Positions 1 through 13,300 of a stretch of DNA of 64,000 nt are shown here, one piece after another. Below the pieces are notes generated by a model. It was given only the letters and a program-made list of their open reading frames with translations, was not told the origin of the DNA and did not search any database. The stretch is from positions 19,284,001 through 19,348,000 of the forward strand of contig CM049308.1 of the NCBI GenBank assembly GCA_026874595.1, read 5' to 3'. How positions within the stretch are numbered: position 1 is the stretch's first letter; each line of letters starts with the position of its first letter. The translations under genes and the position numbers were made by a program. This stretch comes from Sipunculus nudus. Taxonomy: Eukaryota; Annelida; Sipuncula; Golfingiida; Sipunculidae.

Positions 1-198
1 GTTTGAAAAATATAATTTTCTAAAGTTAAAAGAAATATTCTCCAAATTACAGTTTATTGATAGGTATTTTATATAATCAGTATACTTCAGGAGCTTAACA
101 AAAATGAGAATGGTGAAAATTGTTGATTAGTATCTTGTTAAATTTTTATCTTGTTATCTTGTACATTAAAATGGTAGTATATCTATGATCAATGCATT

Positions 199-437
199 TG
201 CCCAATGATGACACCTCTAATGCCTGAGCTGAGACTCTGCCCTTGAACAGGTCACTGTCCTTTCTGTCTCTCCTTGATCTGTAATCCTCCCAGCTTCTTT
301 CATTAATCCACATCTTCTGCTCCATCCTTATATCTTTTCTCCATCCTAGACCTACCTTCCTCCCTACCCTCCCCCAACCATGACCTGTTCTGGGTAGCAG
401 TCTCAAATATGATCATGATTATGAGAGCTGAGGGCTT
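199..437 (+). repeat. Dispersed 239-bp repeat, copy 1
   Basis: It starts TGCCCAATGATGACA and ends GAGAGCTGAGGGCTT. Two further copies in the same orientation are at 13182-13420 and 16512-16752, with identical ends and clear similarity throughout (for example GAACAGGTCACTGT). Reversed, its end (AAGCCCTCAGCTC) resembles the first bases of the Helentron-like element at 17649, so it may be a related non-autonomous element. The antisense open frames through it are repeat shadows. Confidence 0.85.
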
Positions 438-1689
438 CTAAATATACAAGTCATGCATGATTATCTTATACAATATGATATTAATGAATTATGAACATAT
501 TTAAAATTTCTTTGAAGAAAATAAACCCAACTTTTTAACCTTGCTTAATCATCAAACATACCATATAAGGCCAATGAAATTACATGATTTAAAACTCTAG
601 ACTATATATAATCTAGTATTCAGAACAATTTGCATTGTTCAGGTTTATAAGCTCAAGGTGGCTATTTATATGTTTTTAATGCAAAATTTTGTTAAAGTTA
701 ACTATTTTCTGTTGAAAATGATGAAAATTTCCTAGTGCAAATTATGGTCATGTAATGGAAATTAGAATTTTAAATTGTTTTGTTTAAATTAAAATGTTTT
801 CATCAAATCTTCTCCAGCACAAAAGTGAATTGTTTGTTTGTAGAGTGTTCCAAGTAAATTGCATGGGGTCATTTTGTTCCCCATTTGCACATTTTAATGG
901 CTTTGAAACCCCCATCAGGACCACCATTAAGGAGCATTATACAGGCCTTCCCAGCATCCCTAGAGCAGCGTAAGTAAAGGGGCACACATTTAGCTGAATA
1001 GCACGCAGAGGCTGATTAAGTCCTGTCACACTCATCCCTATGAAAGGGGACAGTCACCTTGAGATTTGCTCTCCATGAAGTGCTGTATCAGCCATTAGTG
1101 GCATCAGAACCACAAATCCCAACTGTGGCAGCACTTTCATGATCCCATGGGTCTGATGCACAGAATCGTACTGTTATATTCCCACATTTAATTGACCAGA
1201 CTCCACACGAAGCACTCAAGGTGCTTTCATTATATAGTTAGCGCAGTCGGATCACCCTTACATAGACACACATAGTTTAATGTGAATCTGTTTTATCCTG
1301 ATGGAGGAAATTTAATTATTTTTATTCTTTTACACCTATATCTATATTTTAATAACCAAAATGCTTAGAAAGCACTCTTGACCTGCCATTAGATAGTTGA
1401 TACATTAAGTTACACAAAATCCTACTAATACTTGGTTGTTACAATCATTTTGATAGTCCAAAGGTAGATATTATTGGTTTAAAAAATGATGTTCATATAT
1501 GTTATACCTCACCCTGTACTGCTCAGAAGCATACTAAAGCTCACTGGAATTTGGCACCTAGAACCCCTCGTATGCCTAGACTCTCTGAGGTCAGACTTAT
1601 TGCATATTTACATTTTGTTCTAAAGATTCTCATTAACCTTAAGCAACCCCTCTCTGTTGAAACTATTAAAAGTGCCCAATCGCCTAACA

Positions 1690-2010
1690 TTTCAAAAAGA
1701 ATTTATGTGATTTCTGGCTTCCTCTGTGTATATATTAATGATCTAAGGGTAATTTGGGTTGTGAAAAATTCTTATAGCACCTTCGTTAAGGATGTATGAA
1801 CTTGTTTATCAACAACATGTTTGTAAATACAGCAGTGTTGACAAACAGGAGAAAATGTAATTTACTTTTATGCGGAGGTAGGAAGGTCATTTAATTGTTG
1901 CAAAACGCCATTTTGCAAAGCTCTGGCTTATCTGACTTGCTGCCAGATACCCTTGTTGAATTTTTTTTTATTAATTTGACGGGCCCCCACATATAATAAA
2001 CACATTGATA
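1690..2010 (+). repeat. Dispersed repeat shared with 61855-62155
   Basis: Ordered blocks in common: AGAATTTATGTGATTTCTG / AGAATTTGTGTGATTTCTG, CTTGTTTATCAA, GTTGACAAA, TGCGGAGGT, ATACCCTTGTTGAAT / ATGTCCTTGCTGAAT, and CCCCCACATATAATAAACAC / TCCCCACAAGTTATAAACAT. Identity unknown; no coding frame. Confidence 0.65.
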
Positions 2011-2055
2011 TAAAGAAAACAAGCAGCCTGTGTGCAGTGATATCCCTGTTTTTTT

Positions 2056-5000
2056 GGCCTAGGCGTAAAAAAAAAGGTCTTTGTTTCCGGTTACCCGACC
2101 GACCCTAGATTTACTGTGCGACCCTAAAATTTTTATTTGGATTCTGATTGAAAAACCAGTAAAAGTCGAGGTTTGCGTGTGGAATTTTGGAATTTTTAGG
2201 TGAAGTACGACTTAATGTCGACAACTTTAATCTGTCATACAGATACAAACTACGATGTTCCAAGATCGTCACTGACAGTTCAAATATACCCGAGAAAACG
2301 GCGTGTGGAAGGTCATATTCATAAGCAGGTTCGTCAGCTTAGAACGTAGTTCTGCGCAACAACTTTTTTAGCTCAGCTGACTATAAGTCATCTGAGCTAT
2401 AGTCGTGGTCCATTGTCCGTCGTCCGTCCGTCTGTCCGTCCGTCCGTCCGTCCGTCCGTCCGTAGATGTGGCACGTTTTGAAACCGTAAGAATTAGGAAT
2501 CCAAAATTCAGCATAATGTTAGATGTCCCCAAGATCTCCTACCAAGCCGAAAACTGGGTCTTTGCGACTTCATTCCTTTGAGAAATTAAGGAAAAACCTC
2601 AATTTTTTATTAAAAACCTATTTTCACACTTTAGGACTGCCTAACTTCAAAACCACTCATCTGTTTTTCCTCATATTTCCTATAAATAATCCTCTATATA
2701 ATTCCTATGTACATGCCAGAAATTAGGTCTGTATTATATAATTTAAAAAAGTTATGGGCCCAAACATAATGCATTTTGTAAATAATCAGGAAAGAAATTT
2801 TATCACTTAACACAAAACTTGTTAAAGCTAAGCACTTTTTTTTCCAGTAATATTACTTTTATTAATCAAAATTAAATTGTATACCCAAAATTAGATCAAA
2901 ATCTTTTAAATTTTAACAATATTAGCAAAAATAAAAAATTGGTACCTTAAATTTTGCCCAACTTTGACCATGGCACGTTTTTTTGCTGTAACTGCTGTGG
3001 ATTTAATTTTCACAGCATGTTTTTATTAGCATTTCAACTGTTAACACCAAAAATTTGAAACCAGTTGATCAAAAAATGTAGATTTTATTCAAGTATTTAA
3101 GCACCATGTCACATATTGCTTGTGTTATGCAGTTTGCTAGAGCTCAGCTCCTGAGCTTCAGCTCTAAGTTCCTTAAATTTGGCATACAGTTAGATTTCTC
3201 CAAAATCCCCTACCATGCCAAGAATTTGGTCACTAGGACTTAATTCCTTCGAGATATCAATGAAAAACTTCATTTTTCCATTAAAAACACAATGTTACAC
3301 TTTAAGACTGCCTAATATCAAAACCACTGATCTGACTTTGATCATATATAATATACATATTTTTCTATACATTCACTATGCACATGCCAGAAATGATGTC
3401 AGTATTTTGTATTTTTTTTAAGTTATGGGCCCAAACATAATGCACTTTGTAAAAAATCAAGAAATATATTTACTCCCTTAACAAGGGCATTGCTGAAGCT
3501 AGAGATCTTTTTTGTCAGGGATGTAACATTATTTAATCAAGTTTCAATTGAATACCCAAAATTAGTTCTGAATTTTTCAAATTTTATAAGTAATTAGTAT
3601 AAATATGAAATTAGTACCTTAAATTTTGCCCAACTGTGACCATGGCACGTTTGTTTCCCGTGAGCACTGTTGATATAATTTTCATATCATGCACACATAA
3701 GGATTTCAGCTTTGTAGTTTAGAAAGCTGAAAGAAATTTGCCAAATATTGTAGCTTTTATTAATGTTTTTTATGAGACCCTGTCAGACTTTGGCTCTCTC
3801 CAGCCCCTCTTGAGTCACCTGTATGTTGACCTTGTTGACCTTTCATCAAATTATGCACGCTTGAGGGGAGAATCCAGGCAGCTTATGGCCAGCCACAGTT
3901 GATCCAGGTGTTCAACCCAACTCATCTAGTAGTTTTAACCAACAACATAACAATAAACAATAAATTAATAAATTTTTATTGGTTTTTAATAACAAATTAA
4001 AGAAAAATAGAAAAGGAATTTGTCAGTTTATAATAACAGGAAATTAACTTGCAGTTACTGATGATATAAGAATCTTGTATCGATGGGTAGAATGTCACAT
4101 ATTCCAAATAACACCACGCAGTCACCTATGGCATTTTTCAGTTCATTTTTAATGATAAAGAAGTAAATCATATTATTCATTACTAATCATTAAGGATTAT
4201 ATGAAGGAAATTAATGATAGACAAAGATGCAGTTGATAATATTAATCTAGATTCCTACTGTGTCTAGTGTGTACATTGATGTGAAATTAGTCCAAAATGA
4301 ATTTTTTACAGTTATTTTTAATATAAATAAAAGCCATAAAACCAGGTACTTATGATCATTATTTAAATGTGTAAATTTTGTATATTCTGGATTCTCAACA
4401 TCATTGTTTGGTGAAAACTGAATAAATACCAGACATGGTGCGAATACTTTGTAATTGTATTTAAATACGAATATGATTATGTACTCCATTATAAAATTTC
4501 TTGCATAAAGAATGGGAATTCAGGTAAAAATGAAAGTATATGAATACTCGTGCAAATACTTTCAAAATGTATTCATGAATGCATTCATGAATATATTCTT
4601 TAATATTATTTTAATAATCATATCAGTTATATTTCATTTTAAAAAATCATATGATTCTCTTATTATTTTTAATAAAAATTATATTTGGGACAATATTTGT
4701 AATTTTTTTAATAAATAGTTAAACTCTTATATTATATGTTCTGCTTATAAGTTATATGGCCAAGTCAAAATCTGTGTGACAGTAGTACTCCATTTGTTAA
4801 TAAAATAAATGAAATCAATCCTCTTCCCTGTCTCCAAAGGTACTATCAAAATCATACATAAGCTAAACAACAACAACTCATAATACAGCTTATATTTATT
4901 ACCACACAAAACCAGCATGTGCCTCATTTCTAAATAATATTTTTTATCATATATAACAGCTGAGCGTCGTGACCCATAGGTCCCTTGTTTAATTTATAGG

Positions 5001-6022
5001 AAGCAGATAAATATCAAAAGTGTTCCACTGGAGAAATAAGCAGCTTCTTTCAAGCTATGAACGTGGCCTCCTCCGCGAATGTCTAATAGCCGTGACCCGT
5101 CTAAGAACTGATTTGAGATCGTTCAAATTTGCCCTAAGCCCCGAAAATTTGCATCTTCCATAAGGCCTCATTAATGGCCCGCTTGTATGCATGGTCGCTA
5201 GTCGGCAATATTCGGAATTCAGTGCCGTCTTCGGCTATGCAAATGAGTTGAAATGAACCAATGACATGACGTTTCGTCACTGCATGTAACCGTGGTTACC
5301 AATTCGGGTACATATGTACCTGTATTTGTTCTGTCAATGATCATCTGAAACTGCGCTCGGGCGCTGGCAGGAGTAAAAAAGAACGATTTAATGAACGTTG
5401 GCCGGTCATGTAACGAAAAGTTAAATGCAAATTTGGCGGTCACACGTGGTGATCATTCATTTTTGGCGATATTTTTTTTTATATAACGGCGGTAAATGAT
5501 AAGAGCATATTCATAACTGCGATGTCCAATTTGACACCGGCGGATTGCCGATGTACATTTCTTATTTTAAACAAATATACCGATGTTATGATCACTTTAT
5601 TTTCCCCCAACTTAATGCGTGCGTACTACATCATGGTTCAACAGTGTCATTTCGCTATTTCTGAGGGCGAATGAATGGCCGGCCGCTCATGTTAGCCTAA
5701 GAAGGTAAACCTGTCTGATGGCCAAATTTAATTATTTGTCAGCGACCAGCTGATCATTCCTTGATAGTTACTTTGCTTCACTTCTTATAAGAGATTGAAC
5801 AAACACATATTTCTCCAAGAGAAAATGGTTCTAATGGGTCAATATTTGATCATACTGTACACAGATTGGCACAGATATGCATTAACATAATTCTATTTAC
5901 AATTTTATTCTGAAAATATGTCGCATAAACTGAATAAAAAAAAAAAAAAAAAAAATTCCCGACCTACCTACCCTATTTTTCTCTGGCATGTAATCGGAAA
6001 CAAAGACCTTTTTTTTTAGGCC
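2056..6022. mobile_element. Inverted terminal pair enclosing about 4 kb
   Basis: The left end has GGCCTAGGCG, an A run and GGTCTTTGTTTCCGGTTAC. The right end, read in reverse, has GGCCTAAAAAAAAAGG, TCTTTGTTTCCGATTAC and then related sequence containing a GGTAGGTAGGTCGG stretch. The same ends occur at 20058-20753. The interior has no transposase frame and holds a different repeat (2370-3780), so this is either a non-autonomous TIR element grown by insertions or two separate copies facing each other. Confidence 0.55.
2370..3780 (+). repeat. TCCG-rich element with two tandem units of about 670 bp
   Basis: It begins TTAGCTCAGCTGACTATAAG followed by a palindromic CTGAGCT and a run of TCCG tetramers (2413-2462). 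Two related units follow: CCTACCAAGCCGAAA (2536) and CCTACCATGCCAAGAA (3208), each with TGGGCCCAAACATAATGCA and TTGCCCAACT(T/G)TGACCATGG. A third related start is at 34647. Typical of bivalve non-autonomous elements with internal tandem repeats. Confidence 0.7.
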
Positions 6023-7185
6023 CTATTTTAGAAAAGCTCCAAGGGATTACCTTTAGTTTATAAAGGTCAGATAGGTGATTGGGCTCATTTAAGATTCCAA
6101 TTAACCTAAAGCAAACCCTCTGTTGGAACTGTTAAAAATTTGGTAAAGATACAATAAAGCTGAGCAAACAGACTCCCTTGAAAACAACCTTGAGTTACTA
6201 TTGTATAATTAAAGCAAAGGGATACCCCACATTAAAAAAACAGGGAGTCATTTTATATTCGTTCCCATCTTATGGACAAAATTTAGTTTATACTAAATTA
6301 TACTTTATGTAATATTTATAAAATCAAAATTCCATGAAAGGCATCTTCAGCTCCCACCATGTTACAATGCAGTCAGATAACCCATATTCAGAAACACTTG
6401 ATTAAATGTTTTCCTGTCTGACACGCAGAATAAAATTCATATCTTTTATACCATCGAGTATCAAGTGCACAGGTTTGGTCAGGAACTGTTTTTACCTAGG
6501 TTAATAATTCAGAAGGAAATATGGCAACAGAGACACGCCGGACCCAGACATCCCCCGTTATCCTATTTTCTCCCATCCCACGGAGGCTGTATGAAATGTT
6601 TCACATCTGATATTGCTTTTTACCTTGATATTGTTATTCCTCCCATCGGTAGTCTATTGTGGACTTGGGCCCTCATGTACTGAGGACCAGAAAGGTCACG
6701 TACGATTGGGAGTTGTATGCCATGCAGCTTTGGAGATGTATAAATATTGTAAAAGGTTCAGACTGCAGGAAGAGCATGTGTCAGTCTGTGTGTATGTTTT
6801 ACTGAGTGACCATTAGTTAGGAAGGTCTCTGAGACTCAATGAGACACAGATAGTTGGGTAAAGGACATGAGTTAAAGAAACAAACTTTTCCAAAATAAAA
6901 TATTACTTTGCCCAAGGGTAAGGCTTACTTGGGTGCCAGATGCACATGGCTAAATGTAGAGTCATAGTTTGAAACCAGACTGAAGTTCCTGTATTGTATG
7001 TCACCATTGCACAAAGAAAATTGTTAAAACAGTTTAAAATGGTTTGTTCAACTGTTTAGAAACACTTTAATGCCTTACAGATGTACAGGCCAGTTTTAAA
7101 CCAGTTTAAAAAAGCAGTTTCATTGCATCACATAGAGACCATGAAAATCTTAAGTTTAAATAATTATGAGTGGTGTTTGTTGTAG

Positions 7186-7361
7186 AATGTTGGAGCCCTG
7201 ACCCCCATGATCGCCCCACATTCCATGAAATCTTAAACATCCTGGAGGAGATAGCATCTTCTTCATTCATTAGCACTCCACAAGACTCATTCCACACTAT
7301 GCAAGAAGACTGGAAACTTGAAATAGAAGAAATGTTTGAGGAACTCAGGTCCAAAGAAAAG
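7186..7361 (+). CDS. MAP3K9/10/11/21-like: MLK exon: end of kinase domain and start of leucine zipper
   Basis: The acceptor is ttgttgtag before 7186 and the donor is AAG|gtatgt at 7362. The exon enters in phase 1 (its first two bases complete a Glu codon if the previous exon ends in G) and leaves in phase 0. It encodes [12 protein letters not shown], where the Arg is the invariant subdomain XI residue of protein kinases, then an MLK-specific linker ([18 protein letters not shown]) leading into the first zipper. This is the most upstream coding exon I can support. Confidence 0.93.
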
Positions 7362-10300
7362 GTATGTATCCATTCTGATTACAAAACAAAGGCAACCTGT
7401 CAGAAAGCAGTGGGGCTGTTGTTGTGTTATAACCATTTTGTTTTAATGGCATGATGAAGGCACATTGCCATATGCTTGCTTGACAGATTTAAACAAAATA
7501 GAAACTTTGAAGTTAAAGAATGATTAGAATGGTATAATAGTGTAAATCATTTTAATGGCATATAAAAGTATTTTGTTTGCAAAGACTGTATATTTTTAAG
7601 GAAAGTAAGTTCTGTATATAGTAGGCAAAGTCTGCTGAATGAGGTTGAACATAATTTTTTTTATGATGAATAATGTGTTATCTTTGAGCCTTTTTATATA
7701 GTTTTTGTGTGTGCTTTGGGTATTGATTTGTCCAGATGCCATGACAGATAATAAGAAATATATCTTGAGGCCCAGGTTACCACTTTGAAGACAATGACTG
7801 GATTCGTAATGGTACCTGAAATGTTCAGTGCCAAAATCCACTACACATGGACCATTGTCACTTCATTCATGCCTAGCACACATTGCACTCAAATGTCTGT
7901 GTAATTCTTTAAGAAAAGTATTACAGTAAAACCTGATAATTTACCGGGATTGCTACTAATTGTATCCGCCAAAACAAAATCTGCAACTGTTTTTGTGAAG
8001 CATTCATCGATGAGTTGGCATTAGGTGAAAATTGCTCCTATCTCAGGAGTGGTTAAATGTATTGGTCTGAAATTTGGCATATCATTCCATCTTGGAGAGT
8101 TTTCCAGACAGGTTGCGCCACTTATCTTCCTGTTTTTGTAGATTAATTGATGCCCTTTCCTCAGCAGTGGTTTGCCGTATTAGCCTGAAATTGTGCATGA
8201 ACATAGGTCTTGGGTACCTATATCTTGTATTCAAGACTGGGGGTGCCATCTGCAATTGTTATTGCGTTAAGTCCATCTGTCCATGTGCTTTGGGTAAAAA
8301 TGGCTTATTTCTCATCAGTGGATGGATGTATCAGCCTGAAATGTTGCATGTTTATCCTTCTTGGATAGCTTTGTTGTAGACCAGACAGGTGGCACCACCT
8401 GCTATTCTGGTTTTATAGAATACATTAATGCACTTTTTAGCCCTCAGCCCTTAGGCTGATGGGCTATTGTCGTCACCCAAGCTGTCTGTCCGTCCGTCCA
8501 GCGTCCGTTAACTTACCTTGTGAGCGGGATATCTTGAAAAGGATTCACCGTCGGAATTTTATTTCCTCGGTAAAGATGTATACCGACAAAATCTCAGTCA
8601 AGTTCGAAGATGGGTGACCTTGACCTATTTTTCTACATTTTAGAGCTGATTATAGAAAAACACTTAGATGCTTATTACTCAGGAACCATTTGGTGGATTT
8701 TCACAAAACTTACTATGATTATTGGGACTGATAGTCTGTACCTGCTACACAAGTTTGGTGGCGCCACCTACAATTTATGATTTTTAATGAATTTTTCTTA
8801 AATTTTTCAACTGTGGCCTTGTGAGCAGGATATCTCTAAAATGATTCACAATAGGAATTTTATTTCTTTGGTGAAGATGAATATCGACAAAATCTCGGTC
8901 AAGTTCGAAGATGGGTGACCTTGATGTACTTTTTAAGGTCACAGAGCTTGTAATAGAATAAAACTTAGAAGCTTATTTTTCAGGAAGCATTTGGTGGATT
9001 GTTATGAATCATGGTACATACCTCTCCATTTTAAATTTATAACTGAGACATGTACGGATATACATCCATGTGAGAACAGATATTTAGTACTTGTTACTGT
9101 TACCACCTCTAAACACTGTTCTTTTGGCTGAGGGCTTTTGTCAGCTTCTGCATATATTCTAGTTCTCAGTAGTGGAACTGTGGAACCTCAGACGTATCAA
9201 AGTTGTTCTTTACTCTAAAAATGTTTATGATATTGACCAATATGAAAATTAAACTTTTGCAGACCTTTTTTTAATCTGCTGCAAAGAACTTGATCAGTTT
9301 AAACAGAACAAATTAGTATTGGTTGTGTCAGGGTGCCTACAGTTGTAGTTCAGGAGTTATTGGTTAACAGTTTTGAGAATAAACTGTGGTAGTGTAGTGA
9401 GTTACCAGCTACTGTGAACTGTGTCATGAGAAAGAGCAGAGAAGAAGAGCCAGACGTGAAGTCAATAAAATCTTTTTAAACTGTACTATATATATTGCCT
9501 TTACTATTGATCTGCCTGGGATAGATTTACAAAGTACCAGTGGAGGCAAGTGTCTGTATGTGATTAAGTGAAAAAGACCAGGAAATATGGCCAAAAAAAT
9601 AAAGGTATGGTTCTCAGGCACCGCCCGTGTCAATTTAAACCCCACGCATTAAAAATTTTTATTTTGATTTTCATCTTTCAAAAAGATAAAATAATACAAT
9701 TCTGATAAGATTTTCTTTGTTAGGTAGTGCTTTTGCCTGTTTAGTAAACAAAATTTTCTTATTTTCATGCTTTTCCCTAGTCATATGACATTTTTAATCG
9801 AAACATACCAAAAGGTAAAAAATAAAATATCTTATGCCCTAACTGGTTTCTGAAAAAAGGTGCCTGAGAACCATACCTTTTTTTTTTGGCCTTACACAGT
9901 AATTTTTTTTCAGGTGGTATTTAATATCTTTTTAATTTTTTTACAAGTTAGGGGAAGGAGCAATAGTCCATATTTAGGTTAGAAAGCAATGATTAAGTTT
10001 TACCATTATTTTTCAGACTCTGTTTTAACCACGCTGATCCTTCATACAAATAAAAAAAAAATTAAACTTAAATATGTTGCCTTGTAAGATGTGAATTTCC
10101 AAATAAAAAGTTATTAACTGAGGCCCCCAAACAAAAAATACAAAACTGGGTATGGTTTGTAAAGCTGTTCAGGATAAGAATGACACCAAAACTAGTTTTG
10201 GCAAACAGCAAAACCATCTCTGGAGGTAAATTTCTGTTTCAATTTGGCCAATTTCTTCCCCTCATTCTCAATGGGAAAAGAAGGTGCAATATCACATCAG

Positions 10301-13300
10301 TTCTTCCTGGTGCTATGAAGTAACTTATGAATGAAGATCTAAACAGTCATTACAGGCAGGCAGGGGTTAAGATTAAATATTCCTGATAGTACCTCTGTAG
10401 TCAATTTTTACAGTTCTTGCAATAAAACCACTACCAAAAATAATAATTCTCTAACCAGGCCTCTGGGTAGCCAAGAAGTGCATCTGTGTTTGTTGCTATT
10501 TATTTCGTTTATAACTTAATCAATTTTTTTTGCATTAACTATTTTCCATTTAAACCAAATTGCTTCCACTTATAAATGCAAATCCTGAGAAAATTGGTTT
10601 TACTTGTGACTGAAACTGGTTTTGTAAATTTTTGGGGCTTAATAATAAGGGACAAGAGAGCCTTTCATCCTGTGCACCAAGACTGACTGATACCTGGATT
10701 TCACACTCACATTTTAAGGTAGTTGATACAGTATTTAAAAAAAAAATGGAACTTTACTTTGTAAGAGTTGCCAAACCCTGGAAGGCAGCTTAACATCAAT
10801 TATTTAAAGATACCAATCTACACAGACTAAATGTGGCCTGCGTACTGCTGATGAAAATTCTTTTACATCTAGACACAGTGTGTTTAAAGTTGTATCAGGC
10901 GGACCGTTTGGATTAAACGATGCTCGTTGTATAAAGAATGCCAGCAGCCAAGGTAGTCATGCAACTGATAGACTTGGCAGCATCAATTATTCCAGCTCCT
11001 CTCTGCTTTATGTTACCTATGGCCAGCGGGGAGATGAGGATCACTTGTATACTCTCAGGGTCAAGTTAAAACATTTCCTCTTTCAGAGTCGAACAACAAC
11101 ATAGCCAGCCCCCACACAGTTGTCTGTCTGTCACAGCTCTTGTGAAATAAACTTGTTGTCAGCATTTGGTAAAATATTAATTTTATTAACCCTGCATTGA
11201 TTCTGCATTTGATTGAAAGTTCACATAAAGATAGGAAAATCTACAAGTTATTAAATTTTGGTGAAAATCCCAGGATGAAGTTTCCTGAGATGAGAGTTTT
11301 ATAGGGTTTTGGAGCACTGTTTACAACTAGGACTAGGTAGGAACTACCTACCAATAGGTTAACTAGTATAATATCATGCCTTAGTTTTGATTCCCGGCAA
11401 AATCCATGCATATATAATTAGGTCAGAGGTCTCTAGACTGTTGACAGGGTGATGACATAACAAAAATCTTATGGATTTTCATGAAACTCAATATAAATTA
11501 TAATCCATAGTTTCTCACTTGAATTTAATTCTCGGCAAAATTCACCCTTGTTAAATGAGGTCAGAGGTCACAAAACATAAGACAGGCGCTTTATGCATGT
11601 TTGCAGTGCTCTTGTTTCATTAGGAATTATTTCTGTAAGGATATGAAATTGAAAAAAAATGTTGTGACAGTTCTGGCAGGGCTTGAGTTATGGATTGGAC
11701 CTAACCTGTTTCCTTAGACTTAAGTCTTTGGAGTGGAAGGTTCATGTTTCAGACCTTCCCCGGTTCTCAATGGAAAAATATGGTATCATAACAAAACCTG
11801 AGATTCCCTCTCATGTCTTCAAGACAGGACATGACTCATGTTATATAAAACTTGAAGTTCTGAAGAGAAGGCTTTAAAATAATATAATATTCTGATCATA
11901 TGATTATAATATACTTACCATATGTCTCAGTAGACAGTGCCACCTTTAGGCCTTTTCATTTAGAAAAATAAATTGGCAGCTCTATATTCATAGTCTTGTA
12001 CCCAAACCATAGGACTGTATTACTGTTTAATTCCTAATTTATTTTCCCTTATGAAAATAGCAGATAACAGAGGAAGTGATTACTTAATATAATGTTTCAT
12101 ATTATAACACACTGTCTTGTGCATTGAGTGTTGATTGTTAAAGGTTTATACATATTTTCATTTACTAGCATGCATGTTATATAATGGGGTGTGTTACCCT
12201 TGATAACATATCATTCTTATCCTGTGGATATTTTTATCCAATAGACTGTGTCACCATCAGGCCTTGGATCTATCCTTTTATGGAAAAAAGGATGGATGGC
12301 CATTGCAGTGCATTTCCCCTAATGGCTTGTGTCACGACTGACATGAGCTTACCAGCCTAGTATAAATGCCTTCTGAGTTGTGTCTTCATGGCTCCTGTCA
12401 AAAGTGAATAAAACTATTAGATAGCTGGTTTGGATTGTTGGACATCTGAACAGATACCATACGATAGTGAAATGTCACATTAAGTTACTTCACCCTGACA
12501 AAGGTTCAGGTGCTGTGATAAGGAACATAGTTAGGGCTTGGTCATGATGAAATCCTGCACACATGCTCATCTGCTCACAGCATGCTAAATTGATTTCTTT
12601 ATGAGAGGTCTGAAGTGCCACCATAGTGAATCCCTGTTCCATTTCACATGGGGTATCTTTGTGTACAAAGTGAAGGACAATCCAGAATGACAGGAGTTTT
12701 TGGTGTGCCTTCTTTCCTTGATCACCTGGATGAAGGGGTTTGATAAATCTGATTCAGGTCTGATTAGTGGTTTCTTTGATATTAAACAAATTACCTGCAC
12801 ATTGTTGACATTTCTTTATGTCTGGGTCCCTGTGCTTCAGGGCTGCTGGCATGCAAAGGAAAATGGAGATGAATAAAATATGATCACTGTGATCTGACAC
12901 GGTTTGTGATAGTGTTCCACTGCTTCCAAGATGGTTAGGATTTGCCACATGTCATTTTTGTGTTATAATGATTACTGTTTTTAACCAGGGATATTTGGAA
13001 AATAAGAAAAATAACATTTTATATTGAATTCCTTATCCTGTTAAGGGCCTTTAATGATGCATTTTCTCATGTTACAATGCAAATTAAGATGCTTTGCATA
13101 TGATGCTATACATAGTTTGTACAATCCATTCTGTAGATAAAATTGAATGCCAAGATATAGATGTCATACTTTACCTATAAATGCCCGATGATGACATCTC
13201 TAATGCCTGAGCTGAGACTGTACCCTTGAACAGGTCACTGTCATTTCTGTCTCTCCTGTATCTTTCATCCTCCCCGCATCCTTCATCAATCCACATCTTC

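Larger units (their letters stand above)
1..7185. other. Sequence upstream of the first visible MLK exon, probably intron
   Basis: No coding exon is recognisable on either strand; short open frames here have no family-like features. It carries a 239-bp dispersed repeat (199-437), an inverted pair at 2056 and 6022, and a TCCG-rich element with two diverged tandem units (2370-3780). The rest is AT-rich unique-looking DNA. Since the kinase exons are further upstream, this is most likely MLK intron. Confidence 0.6.
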
